From Amoebidium appalachense (Eukaryota; Ichthyosporea), in NCBI GenBank assembly GCA_963693365.1, contig CAVNZM010000012.1:1736001-1800000 (forward strand): 64,000 nucleotides of DNA. Reading direction: 5' to 3'. This document shows positions 47,908 to 59,458 of the stretch, one piece after another. The stretch's first letter is position 1. Each line of letters starts with the position of its first letter. Position numbers and translations under genes: made by a program. The notes below the pieces were generated by a model. The model did no database searches. It was not told where the DNA came from and was given only the letters and a program-made list of their open reading frames with translations.

Positions 47908-49839
47908 TATTGTGCTATTAAACCTGATCTTACTATTATGTTAAGGTCTCTCTTTTCTTGGTGTGTTAAATGTGGACATGTCCCGTCATCTTGGTTAGAT
48001 ACCTTGATCCCCATAGTTAAGAAGGACTCTGAGGGCCCCATATCATCTTTTCGCCCCATCACACTAACCGAGGTTGTTCGTAGATTCTTTGAAGCTTGCT
48101 TACTTAGGTTATTTGCACATCACCCTAGGTTTCAATCTATTCTTCACATACACCCATGCCAATCCGCTTTTCGTAAAAACAATTCATGTTATGTTCAAAT
48201 AATGGCACTGCACGATTCTATGCAAGTTGGTGCACGATATGTTGGTTTTATTGATTGGAAAACTGCTTACGATTCTGTCTTCCCTGGTCTCCTATGGGAA
48301 AAGCTTGCTGCACGGGGTGTACCACACTGCATCATGTGTTTTGTTAGAAGCGCTCTTGTCTCAAACCTATGGTAGAGCTGTGGTTAATGGGCATCTTTCA
48401 TATGGTTTTGCTCGTACTAGAGATCTCTTGCAGGGTTCATTGCTTAGCCCCTTTTTGTTTATCCTATTTATAGATGATATGGCTGTCAAGATTTATACCG
48501 AAAATGATGACCCCATTAATAACTTTCCGCCTGCACTTCTCTATGCTGATGATCTGTCCCTCATTGCCCGTACCCCTAGACGCCTGCAACGACTGTTCGA
48601 TGTAGTGTCAGAGTGGTGCAAGGCAAACCTTATGATCCTTAACATAGACATGATGTGGTGTTCTTGTACCTGATATAGCTAACAATTTACACACATTTAC
48701 ATGATCATCTAAACCTGTACCTATAGTTCCAGAATACAAATATCTTGGTGTTCCGGTTAATTCTGTTGGTGTTATGTTTTCCCATATGGTCGAAAAGAGG
48801 GTAGAGCTGGCTCGTAAACGGTTAGCTTTCTTCTCGGCTAATATTTTTAAAGACACACCCCTCCATCCTTCTATTAGACTACATTTATTCGCACTTTTGT
48901 CTTCCCGGCATGTGAACATGGTTTACCCCTTCTCGCCGCTTGGATCAAGAAAGAGAGAACTAGAGCGCTTAAACCCTTGGCAAATTTCCTTGAAGCAGAA
49001 GTTGCCTCCTTTCTATCTAACAAACTGTTGTAAACCTGGGCCTGTAACGCTCTCGATATATGGTCTGGTCCCAATAGCTGCTAGAATATCCCATCTCGCG
49101 CTGAAATTCAATAAGCACATAAGCCGCTTAAAGAAGTGTTTGCCCTCCCACCCTCTCTTCTCTATCCGACCTGTCCCCTCCTCACCTCTCCCCTCTTTCC
49201 TTCCCTCTCTCTCTCCTTCTCCCCCGGGCACAAATACAAATAATCCTCGCAAAAGTGTGCGTGTGACTTTGGACTGCCACTTACTTATTAGACATCATAC
49301 GGTACACAATCACAAGATAATTACGCAATATAACAAATGGAAAAAGATACCACACGACACCAGACCCGATGAAAGCATACACCTTGAAAAACTAAGCCTT
49401 ATGTCTCGTTTTATATATAATGACCGCCTTAAACCATATTGCCAAATATGGCACTCGCAAATGTGTAACACCTAAATACATATTACCTTCCTGTAGAATT
49501 GGTCTTTCTCTAGCTGATGGTATTATTGATCACATACCACGCTTTTGCTGTACAGGTGCTATACAGTGGAGATCTAATAAGTATAAGGTGGCATCGTTTG
49601 CATGCCCAAACAACACACACATACACCAGTTTAAACGGTCATGTATCGCCAAATGTAGTTTGATAGACCACATAATACCGCAGCACACACACGTCACATT
49701 CACAACAGACACCCAGAAAGATAGCCTACCTGAAAATTACAACATCCTTGATATTATACTAAACACGCGAAACTACGACCTGTTTATTAGATGTATTGAT
49801 TGGCTTGAGAAACACATCATTACAAAATTCTAGCGCGCG

Positions 49840-49926
<87 letters not shown>

Positions 49927-50180
49927 CCAGCTGATACCGAGTGTCCCAGGGGAGCCCGAAAAAAACAAAAAACAAAAAAAAAAACAAAAAAAACGGGTAA
50001 CCCCAACTAATTGATTTTTCTTAGTCTTTATGGTGTCTCGTAGAGAAAGTAAACCCTGATATATAATCATCACCCGACAGCTATGTACGTGATCATGATA
50101 TACCGCTGAGGGGATATTCCGAGCAAAAACCCTCCATACCTGAGACTGGTCTCTCTTTGCCTCGAGTAAACAGCGTAAAC
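47908..50180 (+). mobile_element. LINE copy B (partial RT domain, C-terminal ORF, 3' UTR)
   Basis: Starts within the RT domain and runs to the 3' end shared with copy A (cagcgtaaacccccc), where it meets another (TA)n. Internal landmarks: RT palm 47940-48660, post-RT ORF 48774-49833, (GC)n/(CA)n 49833-49924, A-rich tract 49958-49993. Frameshifts near 48370, 48640 and 48884-49022 break the frame. No APE endonuclease or ORF1 is visible, so the copy is 5'-truncated and dead. Confidence 0.85.
47938..48673 (+). pseudogene. Non-LTR reverse transcriptase fragment (YADD intact)
   Basis: Two overlapping frames give consecutive RT blocks: FRPITLTEVVRRFFE (fingers), QSAFRKNNSCYVQI, YVGFIDWKTAYDSV (motif A with catalytic Asp), then after a frame change LLQGSLLSPFLFILFIDDM (motif B) and LLYADDLSLIA (motif C; YADD at 48542-48553), LMILNID (motif D). 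The order and motifs are those of LINE RTs. A further frame break follows the last block near 48640. The clade is not assigned. Confidence 0.85.
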
Positions 50181-50182
50181 CC

Positions 50183-50247
<65 letters not shown>
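50183..50247. repeat. (TA)n microsatellite at the LINE B 3' end
   Basis: About 64 bp of TA directly abutting the LINE 3' terminal CCCCCC. Confidence 0.95.
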
Positions 50248-50249
<2 letters not shown>

Positions 50250-50499
50250 AAAATGGGTCCGGAGGTTAGCTAACAATAACTTTGCTGATCCGCCGTACCC
50301 AAGTGTTCTCCCACGTGTACACATTGTTTTTTGCGCATCTTGCTGTAGCTAATAATATTTATAGCCTGACTGGGTGACCCCCGGGCCCCTGACGCCCCGT
50401 ATTTGTTATTGACTTAGGACAGGATACCAATTAAGGCATTCTCTGCTGATGGTATCAGCATAGAATTTCCATATGAATGGTGGGGGGAAAGATAACTAT
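50248..50499. other. Spacer between LINE B and the LTR element
   Basis: No gene and no clear repeat. It is not satellite sequence, unlike the DNA on the other side of the LTR element. Confidence 0.6.
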
Positions 50500-50680
50500 T
50501 GAAAACCAGGGTGTGTATACCATAACTATGCCCTAGTTAACATATGCAGGCTAGGAGAAGCACGTAAGTATAGAGACAAGAAAGCGGGTGCTACAGCTAG
50601 TCTGACACCGTGCCACGACTAGTGTAACGTTTACTCGGACACACAGCCCCGCCCAAGTGACCCAAGTCTGGAATGTACCA
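50500..50680 (-). mobile_element. 3' LTR of the chromovirus
   Basis: Direct repeat of 59630-59808. On the element strand it begins TGGTACATTCC and ends GGTTTTCA (TG...CA). Differences from the other LTR are a handful of substitutions and small indels. No clear target-site duplication flanks the pair. Confidence 0.9.
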
Positions 50681-51197
50681 GCCTTTTATAGTCCGTTGGT
50701 TTCCGCCGGTCCGGAGAGCACTCCCCGCATACTTCTTTAAGGCGACAGCCAATCGGCATGTGGCCATACTTATAATAAAGTACATGACATATACATGAGT
50801 ACATGAGCTTCTCCTGGGTGATCATAATATAGCTTCACGTTATACTACAGTGCTACATGTGTATGTCTAGTGCCCAATAAAGTGTCTACGGTGCCGTACA
50901 CCTAAGATACATGCTGGCAAAGTGTTCGCGTTCTTTGCATCGCTCCTAACTGCATACTTAAGGTGCAGAGCAACTGCCCTAATAAGGAATACAGCTAAAA
51001 GTGATGCAGCCGATTGGTAGCTGCTTCCGAGGCTCTATTCCGGCCTCTGGCGAGAAGTCACAAAGGCACGTAGACTGGTTGTGGGGAAACAGCACGGTGT
51101 GCACGTGAATGTACACAACCATGTCTACACCCCCCCTGTTTAGGGGCAACGAAGGGCAACTGCACCGAGTACCCGCATGCCCTGCCCTTAAGGGGGA
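50681..51197 (-). other. 3' untranslated part of the chromovirus
   Basis: Lies between the chromodomain stop and the 3' LTR. No frame is recognised. The candidate polypurine tract next to the LTR is weak (aaaaggc on the element strand). Confidence 0.6.
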
Positions 51198-51461
51198 TCA
51201 ACCTTTACGTCTGCGTTTGCGCACATGCTGTTGTGTGCCCTTGCGCTGATTTTTGATTGGCTCCTCACTGGGGGGTCGAATCACTTGCTGCAAATAATCA
51301 GCTAAGGCACCCGAGGCCGACTCAGACAAGTTTGCATGTGACTCCCACGAATCATCGGTGGCCTTAAACCCCTTCCAGCGAACTTTGTAGAGGGCGCGAC
51401 CATTTTCCCATTTATGGTCAATAATCTTAGCCACTTCCAAGGTCACAGCGTCATATGCCAC
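51198..51461 (-). CDS. Chromodomain tail of the integrase
   Basis: 87 codons: EVAKIIDHKWENGRALYKVRWKGF with WESHANL is a classic chromodomain (VxKIIDHR...YKVRWKGF...WE). The C-terminus is basic (RKRRRKG). It overlaps the integrase stop by 19 bases in another frame, so in an active element it would be fused by a frameshift or be in frame. Chromodomains guide integration into methyl-H3K9 heterochromatin. Confidence 0.85.
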   Translation of the reverse strand: MAYDAVTLEVAKIIDHKWENGRALYKVRWKGFKATDDSWESHANLSESASGALADYLQQVIRPPSEEPIKNQRKGTQQHVRKRRRKG

Positions 51462-52801
51462 ACGGGACTCAGGTAGTGAGGTAGGGGTCCATCCGTGCGG
51501 GGTACATAGGGTTTAAGGAAACGAGCGTGCGAACGCTCCACATCCTGTGTCCCCACCCGCTGAATATCGTAGGTAAGTGGCGCGACTTTGCGCAAAACCC
51601 GGTAGGGCCCCACCCACTTGTCCCGTAGGCTAGCAGCCTCATATAGCTGGTTACCATCACCATCAACCACCTTCTTGTTGTTAAGGGTGTTGTCGAGCTT
51701 GAGCACCAAATCTGCCAAATCGGGAACAGGCCGCGCCCTCTGATTGGCTGATTTGCGGTGCCGATCTTGCTCGGTAACCATACGTGCACGAACCAAATCG
51801 CGCGCATAGGTCAATCGCTCCCAGAGTGCATACCGATGCTCCTTAGTGGTACTGCTGTACTCGGGGCCCAGTTTCTCCACAAAGGGGTCACGGGGGTCCC
51901 GGCCATACAAAAGGAAGAAAGGACTGTCGCCCAGTGCGGAGTGCATAGCCGTGTGGTAGGCAAACCGCACCTGGGGCAAAAACGTGTCCCACTCCGTTAA
52001 GTTATCTGTAGCCACTTGCGCAAGAATACTATTAAGGGTGCGATTGAACCGTTCAACCAACCCATTTGTCTGGGGGGAGTAGGGTGATGCGAGGATCTGG
52101 CGACTAGTTAGGAGGGTTAACACATCCTTAACCAGCTGCGCAGAAATATTCGACCCATCATCCGACAGCACAAACTCGGGTGGTCCGTGTCGCGCGAAAA
52201 CATAGTCGTGGAAAGCATTAGCGATATCCTCTGCGGTGGGTGGATGATCGAACAGCACCCGTGTGAACATGTCTATGAACACAAGGATATACTGCTTCCC
52301 GCTCTTCACTGGTGGCAAGACGGTCACATCCATGGCCACATACTGAAAGGGGTACTGTGGTGCGAAACCGCGCTGCACGGGCAAGCGGCCCTGCAAGCGT
52401 GGTGTTTTGCGCCGCTGGCACCTATCGCACGAATTCACATACCGCACGACCTGATACCACATCCCCGGCCACCAAAACGAAGACCAAATTCGATGAAACG
52501 TGCGCTGGGCATCAAGATGCCCGGCTGTGGGGGCATCGTGGCAAGCTGCGAGGATCTGTGCCCTTAAAGACTCGGGGACCCAGACCTGTGGCAGCAGCGC
52601 AGGGCGACGAGTCGCACGCTGCTCCGGTGTCCACACATACACCACCCCCTTATAAACCGTGCATCTGCTTGCCTCTAAAGCAACACTTCCATCCACATGT
52701 GCCGGCGCGGTGGGGTTGCTGAGGTAATCACGAATACTGCACAAAAACGGATCTGCATTTTGCGCCGCCTTAATTTCCTCCACAGTAGGCATACCCGGCA
52801 A
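51443..52801 (-). CDS. Chromovirus integrase
   Basis: 452 codons, the longest intact piece of the element. It has an HHCC zinc finger (H88, H95, C125, C128), then a DDE core with D158 (VAMDVTVLP), D214 (FVLSDDGSN) and E250 (NGLVERFNRTL). The D-E spacing of 35 residues is canonical. After this comes a GPY/F-type module (WVGPYRVLRKV; YDIQ; HARFLKPY). It would insert the element's DNA copy into the host chromosome. The frame is intact and its catalytic residues are present. Confidence 0.9.
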   Translation of the reverse strand: MPGMPTVEEIKAAQNADPFLCSIRDYLSNPTAPAHVDGSVALEASRCTVYKGVVYVWTPEQRATRRPALLPQVWVPESLRAQILAACHDAPTAGHLDAQRTFHRIWSSFWWPGMWYQVVRYVNSCDRCQRRKTPRLQGRLPVQRGFAPQYPFQYVAMDVTVLPPVKSGKQYILVFIDMFTRVLFDHPPTAEDIANAFHDYVFARHGPPEFVLSDDGSNISAQLVKDVLTLLTSRQILASPYSPQTNGLVERFNRTLNSILAQVATDNLTEWDTFLPQVRFAYHTAMHSALGDSPFFLLYGRDPRDPFVEKLGPEYSSTTKEHRYALWERLTYARDLVRARMVTEQDRHRKSANQRARPVPDLADLVLKLDNTLNNKKVVDGDGNQLYEAASLRDKWVGPYRVLRKVAPLTYDIQRVGTQDVERSHARFLKPYVPRTDGPLPHYLSPVWHMTL

Positions 52802-53166
52802 CTGTGGGATAGTAAGCGCGCGTAACTCCGGGAAGTATTCACCTTCAACCCACGGGTATGATCACGTGCAGCATCAGAGATCTGCTCAGCCAGAGGGGGG
52901 GTGGGGGTGGGGTTGACAGTGGCATGCGCACCCTCCCCCGGTCCACCCTTAACCCCTGACGTGCGCTTGCGCTTCTGCGTGCGCGCCGCTGACGCGGGTT
53001 TGTGGGTGGGTGCATCAGCACCACCGTCCGCACGTGCCCGCCCACGCGTCACCACGAGCGCAGGAAACACAACGGTGTCTGGCACAAAATCACTGTGGTC
53101 ATCTCCGTGCTCACACCCAATCAGCGAAGGAAAAGTCAGATCTGGATCATCTTCGCTGGGCACCAA
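52675..53166 (-). pseudogene. Linker between RNase H and integrase
   Basis: An open frame with basic, Pro-rich linker sequence (KRKRTSGVKGGPG) that continues the RNase H/integrase connection. It is in another frame from both neighbours for part of its length. No domain is recognised. Confidence 0.5.
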
Positions 53167-53319
53167 ATTCGCGCTGGAAGGCCGTGAAATGCCGTTTGCA
53201 TTGCTGTGGTCCTTCCCGGCACGGTGTTGGATGTCATACTAGGTAGGTGTATGCAGACAGGGCCATCTGCCAGCCAGCAACAATGGGCTCGGGGGCATCA
53301 CCATTACCATATATGGAAG

Positions 53320-53647
53320 TCAGCGAAGAATGGTCTGTGCGCAAAATAAATGGCTTCCCGTAGGTATACTGATAAAAGGCTTTTCACACAGCCCAATAGA
53401 TGCCCAGACCTTCTCTCTTGGTGGCGGAATAATTGCGCTCGCTCTTACTGAGCGTGCGGGAGGCATAAGCAACGGGGTGCTCCTGCCCGTCATCTCCCAC
53501 CTGCAACAGTACAGCACCAAGCGCCACATTGCTAGCATCGGAGTCCACAATGAAAGGCTTGTCGAAGTTTGGATGAGCCAACACGGGGGCATGTGTGAGA
53601 GCATGCTTTAGAGCATCAAATGCACGTTGCTGCTCCTCAACCCACAC
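53320..53647 (-). pseudogene. RNase H domain of the chromovirus, frame-broken
   Basis: 53647-53384 encodes the RT connection and RNase H start: FDALKHALTHAPVLAHPNF and VDSDASNVALGAVLLQ with the first catalytic Asp, then PVAYASRTLSKSERNYSATKREGLGIYWAV. The rest (FILRTDHSSL-like sequence, corresponding to LRTDHK) lies in a different frame near 53350. Confidence 0.75.
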
Positions 53648-53794
53648 AAAATAGGCATTTTTGCGCGTATTCGCACGTGTGCGCGAATTATTCGCTGATA
53701 TTCGCAGGAATATTCTCGCCCGGTGCGCTCACCACAACCTCTGATTCGGCTTGCCCAATAACCTCTGTGCTTTCATCTGCAGCAGCAGTACGGG

Positions 53795-55078
53795 CTAGCC
53801 TAACCTTCTCCTTGGCCGTGCCATTCCGCTCCGTCGCGCACTAGATGTGGGGGGCTCATTCCCGTGAATCTTTTTGCGCAACTGCTTATCCTGTGGGCTA
53901 TCACCCAACATGCGCTTTAGCGGCTCGGCCAGGTCACTCATATTCGGAACAAACCTTTTGTAATACGAAAACAGACCCAAATCACTCCTTAATTCGGACA
54001 CAGAAGTGAGTGCCTGCTTATCGCGTATCACAGCGATTATCCCGTCATCAAATTTAATACCATCTCTGCCCACACGATGGCATAAATACGCCACCTCTGT
54101 CCGGAAAAAGTGGCACTTGGACCCCTTCAGCTTTAGACCAGCCGCGGACAGCCGCCTGAAAACTTCTTCTAAGAGGGTTAAGCGACTTTCCAAATCCGGG
54201 GTGAACAGAAGAAGGTCAACGATGTACACAAGCAAGTGAACCCACAGCATGCCCGCGAATACGGTTTTCATGGCGCGGCTGAATACAGACGGCATATTCG
54301 TAACCCCAAAGGGTGCGCGACAAAACTGATAGTGACCCCACGGCGTAGTAAAAGCTAACTTAGGCCGTGTTTCTGGAACCACCTCAATTTGGTGATTGCC
54401 GCCATAGAGGTCAGCCACACTGAACCAGCGCGCCCCACGCAACACATCGAGAGAAGTGTCTATGCGGGGTAGGGGGTAGCCATCCCTCACAGTGCATGAA
54501 TTTATTTTCCGAAAATCCAGGCACACTCTTACGCTCCCATCCTTTTTACGCACTAGGACCATGGGTGCAGAGTAGGGAGAGGTGGAAGGCTCAATGACCC
54601 CCCCAGCCAACCATACTTGAAGTTGCTTCAACACTTGATCCCGGATATGGTGTGGAATTTTGTATGGAGGCCGATACTGTGGTTCATTTGTGGTTAGCTC
54701 TATCTTCAGCGTTGCCACATTGGACTTGCCATAATCATGCTCATGTGCAGAAAACACGTGCTTCCATATGCTAAGCAACCTCCGAATGCGCTTAGCGAAT
54801 CTCTTGCTCTCCACCGGTGTCAGATCAGGAAGGGGGATAGTCTCTGGGTCCTCCACGCCCGGTGGTAATTCATCCTCGGTGCCCCCTGAGTCGGCATCAG
54901 ATGCACTGGCTGTGGGCACGTGGCTCACCCCTGCTGCAATCTGATTGGCTCCTGGTGCGCCCGGCTGACTACCACCAGACTGACCTCGTGCATGGCGGGC
55001 CCCTGCACACTGCACATCCTGAGTCTCTTCCCCTGGGCCAGATGCTTCAGTATCCCCGGCAGATACTATCTCCCTCAC
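53795..55078 (-). pseudogene. Chromovirus reverse transcriptase (YIVD active site)
   Basis: 427 codons. A variable N-terminal part (about 110 aa) is followed by RT: PPYKIPHHIRDQVLKQL, SPYSAPMVLVRKKDGSVRVCLDFRKIN, SVADLYGGNHQIEV (motif A Asp kept), TPWGHYQFCRAPFGVTNMPSVF (motif B) and LLVYIVDLLLF at residues 285-288 where YIDDLLLF is expected (codons 54226-54215). Loss of the first Asp of the YxDD pair should abolish polymerase activity, so I label it a pseudogene despite its open frame. The frame ends early, before RNase H. Confidence 0.88.
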
Positions 55079-55099
55079 ACTGCCCCTGAGTGTCCTCCC

Positions 55100-55871
55100 T
55101 TATATGCCACGGCCCAACCCCTCCCTCAGAGGATGAAGCGGCCGGCCCGAAGGTACCCTCAGCCAATGAGAACTCGAGATTCCGATCGGAATGCACATGT
55201 TCGTTTTGAGGAGAGGAAACCTGCCCCTGCCCGGTACCTGCAACCTTACTAGTGCTGGTAGGGGCTGGAGCACCAGGCGCCTGCGACCCTGGGTGCCTGG
55301 CCCTAGCTGCAAAAGCAAGTCGGCCTCTGGCCTTCTTCTTTGACAGCCACGGCTGCACAGTCTCCGTGCGCGCGCGCCCCTGCCTATACACACGTGCAGG
55401 CACACTAGCAGGTACGCGGCCACCCTCACCAATAATAATGTTGTCCCCAGTAGCCCCAGTGGTCCCTGATCCCCCACTGTGGCTCCACCCGTCGGAGGTT
55501 TGTCTGCAGCCGCCGGCGCAGCAGCAGCAAACACCTGTCCACCCACAGAGCCTGACGGTGAGTCTGACCCAACGGCCTCCACAACCAGTCTTCTCTGCAG
55601 CTGGGGACCCGGACACATCGACCAAAACAGTGAGCATATCACCCTCAACCAACGGCTCTAGTGCTGCCACCTGGGTACCAGGCTTCAAATACACATGCTT
55701 TTCAGTCAGATTTGTTAACAGCACCTTGCAGCCGAGGCTGCCATTTACAGACAAGAGTGATTGCACACTATGCGCAGGGTGGAAGGGAATATCGGTGTTA
55801 GAGGTGGGTCTGGGTACGACAACACCCGTCACACCAGCCTCCAAACCCTCCCCCCATCCTTCATCGAGCAC
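55100..55871 (-). pseudogene. Protease-RT spacer region
   Basis: An open frame starting MLDEGWGEG contains VSGSPAAEK and the motif region LTNLTEKHVYLKPGTQVAALEP, which resembles the conserved post-protease domain of gypsy polyproteins. The remainder is low-complexity. Confidence 0.55.
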
Positions 55872-55934
55872 AAAGCCACATTCGACCTGAAAGGAGGGAG
55901 ATGCACGCCGGTGGTGGTGATAAGTGTTGCCACC

Positions 55935-56482
55935 TCACCACCCCCGCCGCACCCCCGCCCCAAGCCACCATACAGGCATATAGCACTCTGCCTGGCCGTG
56001 GGCAGGCCTGAGCAGCACGTGCTTATACAACAGGTCAATCTGTGCATCGAAACCCAACAAGAAATCCATGCCTAGCAAGGCTGCATAGGGGAGGCCACGC
56101 AAAATATGAAAGTTTTGCACATGGCTCCATTCTGTGTTGGGCACCTGCAGGTGCAAACCCACACGGCCTGCACATGGCAAGGTGTCCCTGCTAGCACCAA
56201 CAGCACTAAAGTTGTGAACCGGCGAAATGCGCATACGCGTAGCAAATATGGTAATTTCAGAGCAAAATCATATTGCAAGCATGAATGGCTAGCACCGGTA
56301 TCCACAACCACCATAACTAGGTGCCCATGCAACCTCACAGTGGCAAGCAAACAAGAGGTAGAGCCCTTAGCAGACACTTTGCACACAGATGGTTCTTTGG
56401 GGGTGGGATGCACGCGCCCCGCTAGCCCCGCCAACCCCTCTGCCCGTGCCTGCTTCAAATCCGCAAAATCCTGAACCGACAT
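55935..56482 (-). pseudogene. Retroviral-type aspartic protease, split by a frameshift
   Basis: 56482-56072 carries VMVVVDTGASHSCL (the DTGAS catalytic motif at about 56302-56288) and 56234-55935 carries YAALLGMDFLLGFDAQIDL (the second conserved block) in another frame. A one-base change between them breaks the protein. Confidence 0.85.
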
Positions 56483-56760
56483 AACACCCTCATTCCCGGG
56501 TGCACCCTCCCCCTCCCCAACACCTGTGGGGTGGTTGCACCTAGGGTGGACGGGATCACAATATGGGTGGGGGCAAAAGACACAGTTTTTCGAGTGATTG
56601 CTTTATTTCCCTTGCAATTTCCCGCCAGGGGAGAAGGGTCGTGCACAAAATTCTCGTTAACCACTTCACTACTTTGTACACTCTCCTCTCCGATGTGCAA
56701 AAATGCGCTACGCACATCAACTACCCCCGGCACCGCGCCTTCTACCCCCGCTGCGAGTTC

Positions 56761-57066
56761 CTATTTGCGGTGTGAATGCTTCTTCTTGTCTGGGTCACGG
56801 CCCTGCTGATGCTTGCCGTTACCCTTGGGCTCCCCCTTGCATAACCGGGAATCGGAATAGTGGCCTACTTTCTTGCAAACGTTGCAGCGGCGATTAGCAG
56901 CAGGGCATTCCGCATCACCTTTGCGATGTCCCGGCTTCCCGCAGCCGTAGCAAACGACACTGCTGCCTGATGCACCGTATTTGGGCTTCTGTGGGGGAGT
57001 TTTCCACGGATTTTTAATCAAACCGGACCCCACCAGAGCAATAAACGACGGCACATCCAAGCCCAA
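56761..57066 (-). CDS. Gag nucleocapsid with two zinc knuckles
   Basis: Contains CYGCGKPGHRKGDAEC and CNVCKKVGHYSDSRLC, two CCHC-like knuckles (C-x2-C-x4-H-x5-C type), then a Lys/His-rich tail. It continues the capsid frame after a one-base frame change near 57080. It binds the element RNA during packaging. Confidence 0.85.
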   Translation of the reverse strand: MGLDVPSFIALVGSGLIKNPWKTPPQKPKYGASGSSVVCYGCGKPGHRKGDAECPAANRRCNVCKKVGHYSDSRLCKGEPKGNGKHQQGRDPDKKKHSHRK

Positions 57067-58223
57067 TGCTGCTGCCTGCTCTGCTGCACATTAAACACAC
57101 CGGCTGTACCCTTTGTGTGTTTCTGTGTGCTTTTGCGGTCGCGCTCTTTTTTCGATAAGTGAACGAGTGCATCCTGGTTGGTTAGACACTTTTTCGCACG
57201 CCTCTGCTTCACTGCCCATTTTTGGTAATCACTAAATGCGGCAGCGTTCAACTTGTGCGAAAAATCAATCAAACGCGCTTCATCCGTGCCATGTGGATAC
57301 ACTCGTGCCCACAAGCTAGCGTGCTGTGTATAAAATCCCGAAACCTCCATGTTTCCCTGCTTCAACTCGTCCAGCTTGCCCTGCCATTTTTCCGAAACGT
57401 GCTCACCATGGAACTCCTAATCCACTTCTTGCGCAAAAGCTTCGAACGTGGCATTAGGATGTGTGCGGCAAAATTTGGAAAACCAATTGCGTGCGGGGCT
57501 TGCAGGAGGAAAGCACGAGACAACTAAAGGCACAGCATCATGCACAGGCACACCAGCCACTCTGAAAAACAAGCTTGCAAGCTCAGAGAGCCACTCAACC
57601 ACCGTGCGCGTATCACTCATATCACCCTTAAACTGGGGCACCTTATCTGCAGTGATCAGAGGCGCAAAGTGCCGAGAGGGATGCACAACCAACGGTTTAC
57701 GCCATGCCATATCATTCTCCGGCATCAAAGCAAGGAGCAAATCATGTGCAGACTTCACCTTCTTTGGCTGGTGGTTGTCATCTTCACTCTCCGAGCTGCT
57801 CTGGCTCGCCCCGTCATCCTCGCTGCAGTCCTCCTCAGACACAGTCGTACGTGCACGCCGGCCAGAAGACTTACGCTTGCGAGATGAACGGGTCTTTCTC
57901 TCCTTCTCCACCTTGTTATCTGTGGGCTGAGTGTTGGTACCTGCTGCCCCAACATTGGGCTGCGGATAACCAAACATAAACATGGTGAAGGGGGTCATCA
58001 TGGGCCCACTCATGTTAGTGTTGGGCCCCCCTGCAGGCATGGCCGGGAAACCAAAAGGCCACTGCTGCACCGGCCCACAACCCCGGTGGTTACACCCACA
58101 GTTAGATGGTGTTGTACAGTCCCGACCCCGTGGTGAATGGTCACGGGTGCGTGCGCGAGAAGACTCCCGTTCTGAGTGCGGTCGCGCTGGGGAGAGCGGC
58201 TGCGCGAGCGAGCGCTTGTGCAC
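57018..58223 (-). pseudogene. Gag capsid region with an in-frame TAG
   Basis: 58223-57420 and 57416-57018 are in the same frame, separated only by a TAG at 57419-57417. The first part has RS- and SED-rich leader sequence, then the capsid-like KVPQFKGD...TVVEWLSELASLFF and NWFSKFCRTHPNATFEAFAQEVD. The second continues KWQGKLDELKQGNMEVSGFYTQ, the expected gypsy Gag progression. A single nonsense change therefore splits Gag. Confidence 0.8.
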
Positions 58224-58488
58224 ACACCCACGCTCCTAGTTGCTGAGCTCACCACCGCGCTCGCGCTCACGCACACGCTCAGGGGACCGGCTACGACGAG
58301 AAGGAGAACGGCGCCGCGAGGGAGGGGAGCGGGAACGGTCGGCATCACGGTCAGGTGATGGTGAACGGTACTCACGGCCAGGGGTGGGAGGTTGTAGTTG
58401 TATCCCCGCTGGTCATCTGCCAAAACCCCATAATACTATTCTGTAAGTAAACATCACCCTCCTGGGTCTCACCCTGATTGCCAACTGC

Positions 58489-59183
58489 CTATTTATTCCC
58501 ACCAGCCTGACTGCCAACACCGCGTGTACCCCTCTTTTTAACAGGAACCCAGCCAGCTTCTCTCAGGGCTTCGAATGCACGCAATGCTTCAGTCTGCCGG
58601 CGCAACACCTCTTCCGTGTTGCTAGCATCTACCCCCATAACCTCAGCGGCATGATCAAGTAAAGAACGTTCCTGTGTGCTAGGGTCACGTGCAGGTGGGG
58701 GTACAGTAAGGTCAGGCTCAGACTCAGAACCATCACCCTCACTAACGTCATCCCCATCCCCCACACGATCAGACACACCAGGAGAGTGCACAGGTGACTG
58801 GGGTTCGTAATCTGAGTCACTACCCTCGTCACTCTGAGACCCCGATCTCTCGCTAGACCCATTCTGCTCCCACTCAGAATCATCAGACTCAGGCTCAACA
58901 TGGAAAGCAGCAACATTAATAGGCCTAGTGCCCCGAAGAGTCCTGCGCCCACGCAACTGAGTAGCAGGCATAACACGACGGCCAGGTGTGTGCATGCCCG
59001 TGTCTCTGTATCGTCACCCAGCCCAGACATGGGTGGAGCCATACACACACGGGAATCATCAGCACACTCACCAGAATCATAAGGGGAACTCTCCCGACCG
59101 CCCTCAGGCATGGCCGAACGCCGGCCAGGCTCACGGCTGCGACTGCGGGAACGGCGCCCGCCTCTCTCAGCCCCAGTGCCAGC
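58489..59183 (-). pseudogene. Gag N-terminal region, RS/acidic, frame-broken
   Basis: A frame from about 59183 (MAGTGAERGGRRSRSRSREPGRR) gives way near 58990 to another frame (58995-58489) rich in Ser, Asp and Glu that ends GSQAGGNK. A third frame over 58423-58010 supplies an SRSRSPQRD block before the capsid part. I infer one N-terminal Gag region disrupted by frameshifts. Confidence 0.55.
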
Positions 59184-59458
59184 CATCTCAGCACGTTCTT
59201 GCCACCACAGTGGCTCACACCAACGTGTCAAATGGGTTCCCTACTGGTCGTGCCCACGGCCCCAACACAGCAGCCTACCCTCCCAGTGGTCACTGTCACA
59301 CAGTACCACCGGTTGCACTTGCAAAGCATAGTGCAAGCAGCTCCAGCCACGCTGGCAGCCACCCACGTTCACGGTGAAAGTCGGAACTTCGCAGTAGCAC
59401 GCCCGATTACCAAGTTGAAGGCGCAAACATCCAAATGTGGCCAACAAATTTTAGGTAT

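Noticed and set aside
50480-50560. LTR derived from the 183-bp satellite
   Set aside because: Both contain tattgaaaa-cca and tag-taacatatg words, but the match is too short and gapped to distinguish from chance.
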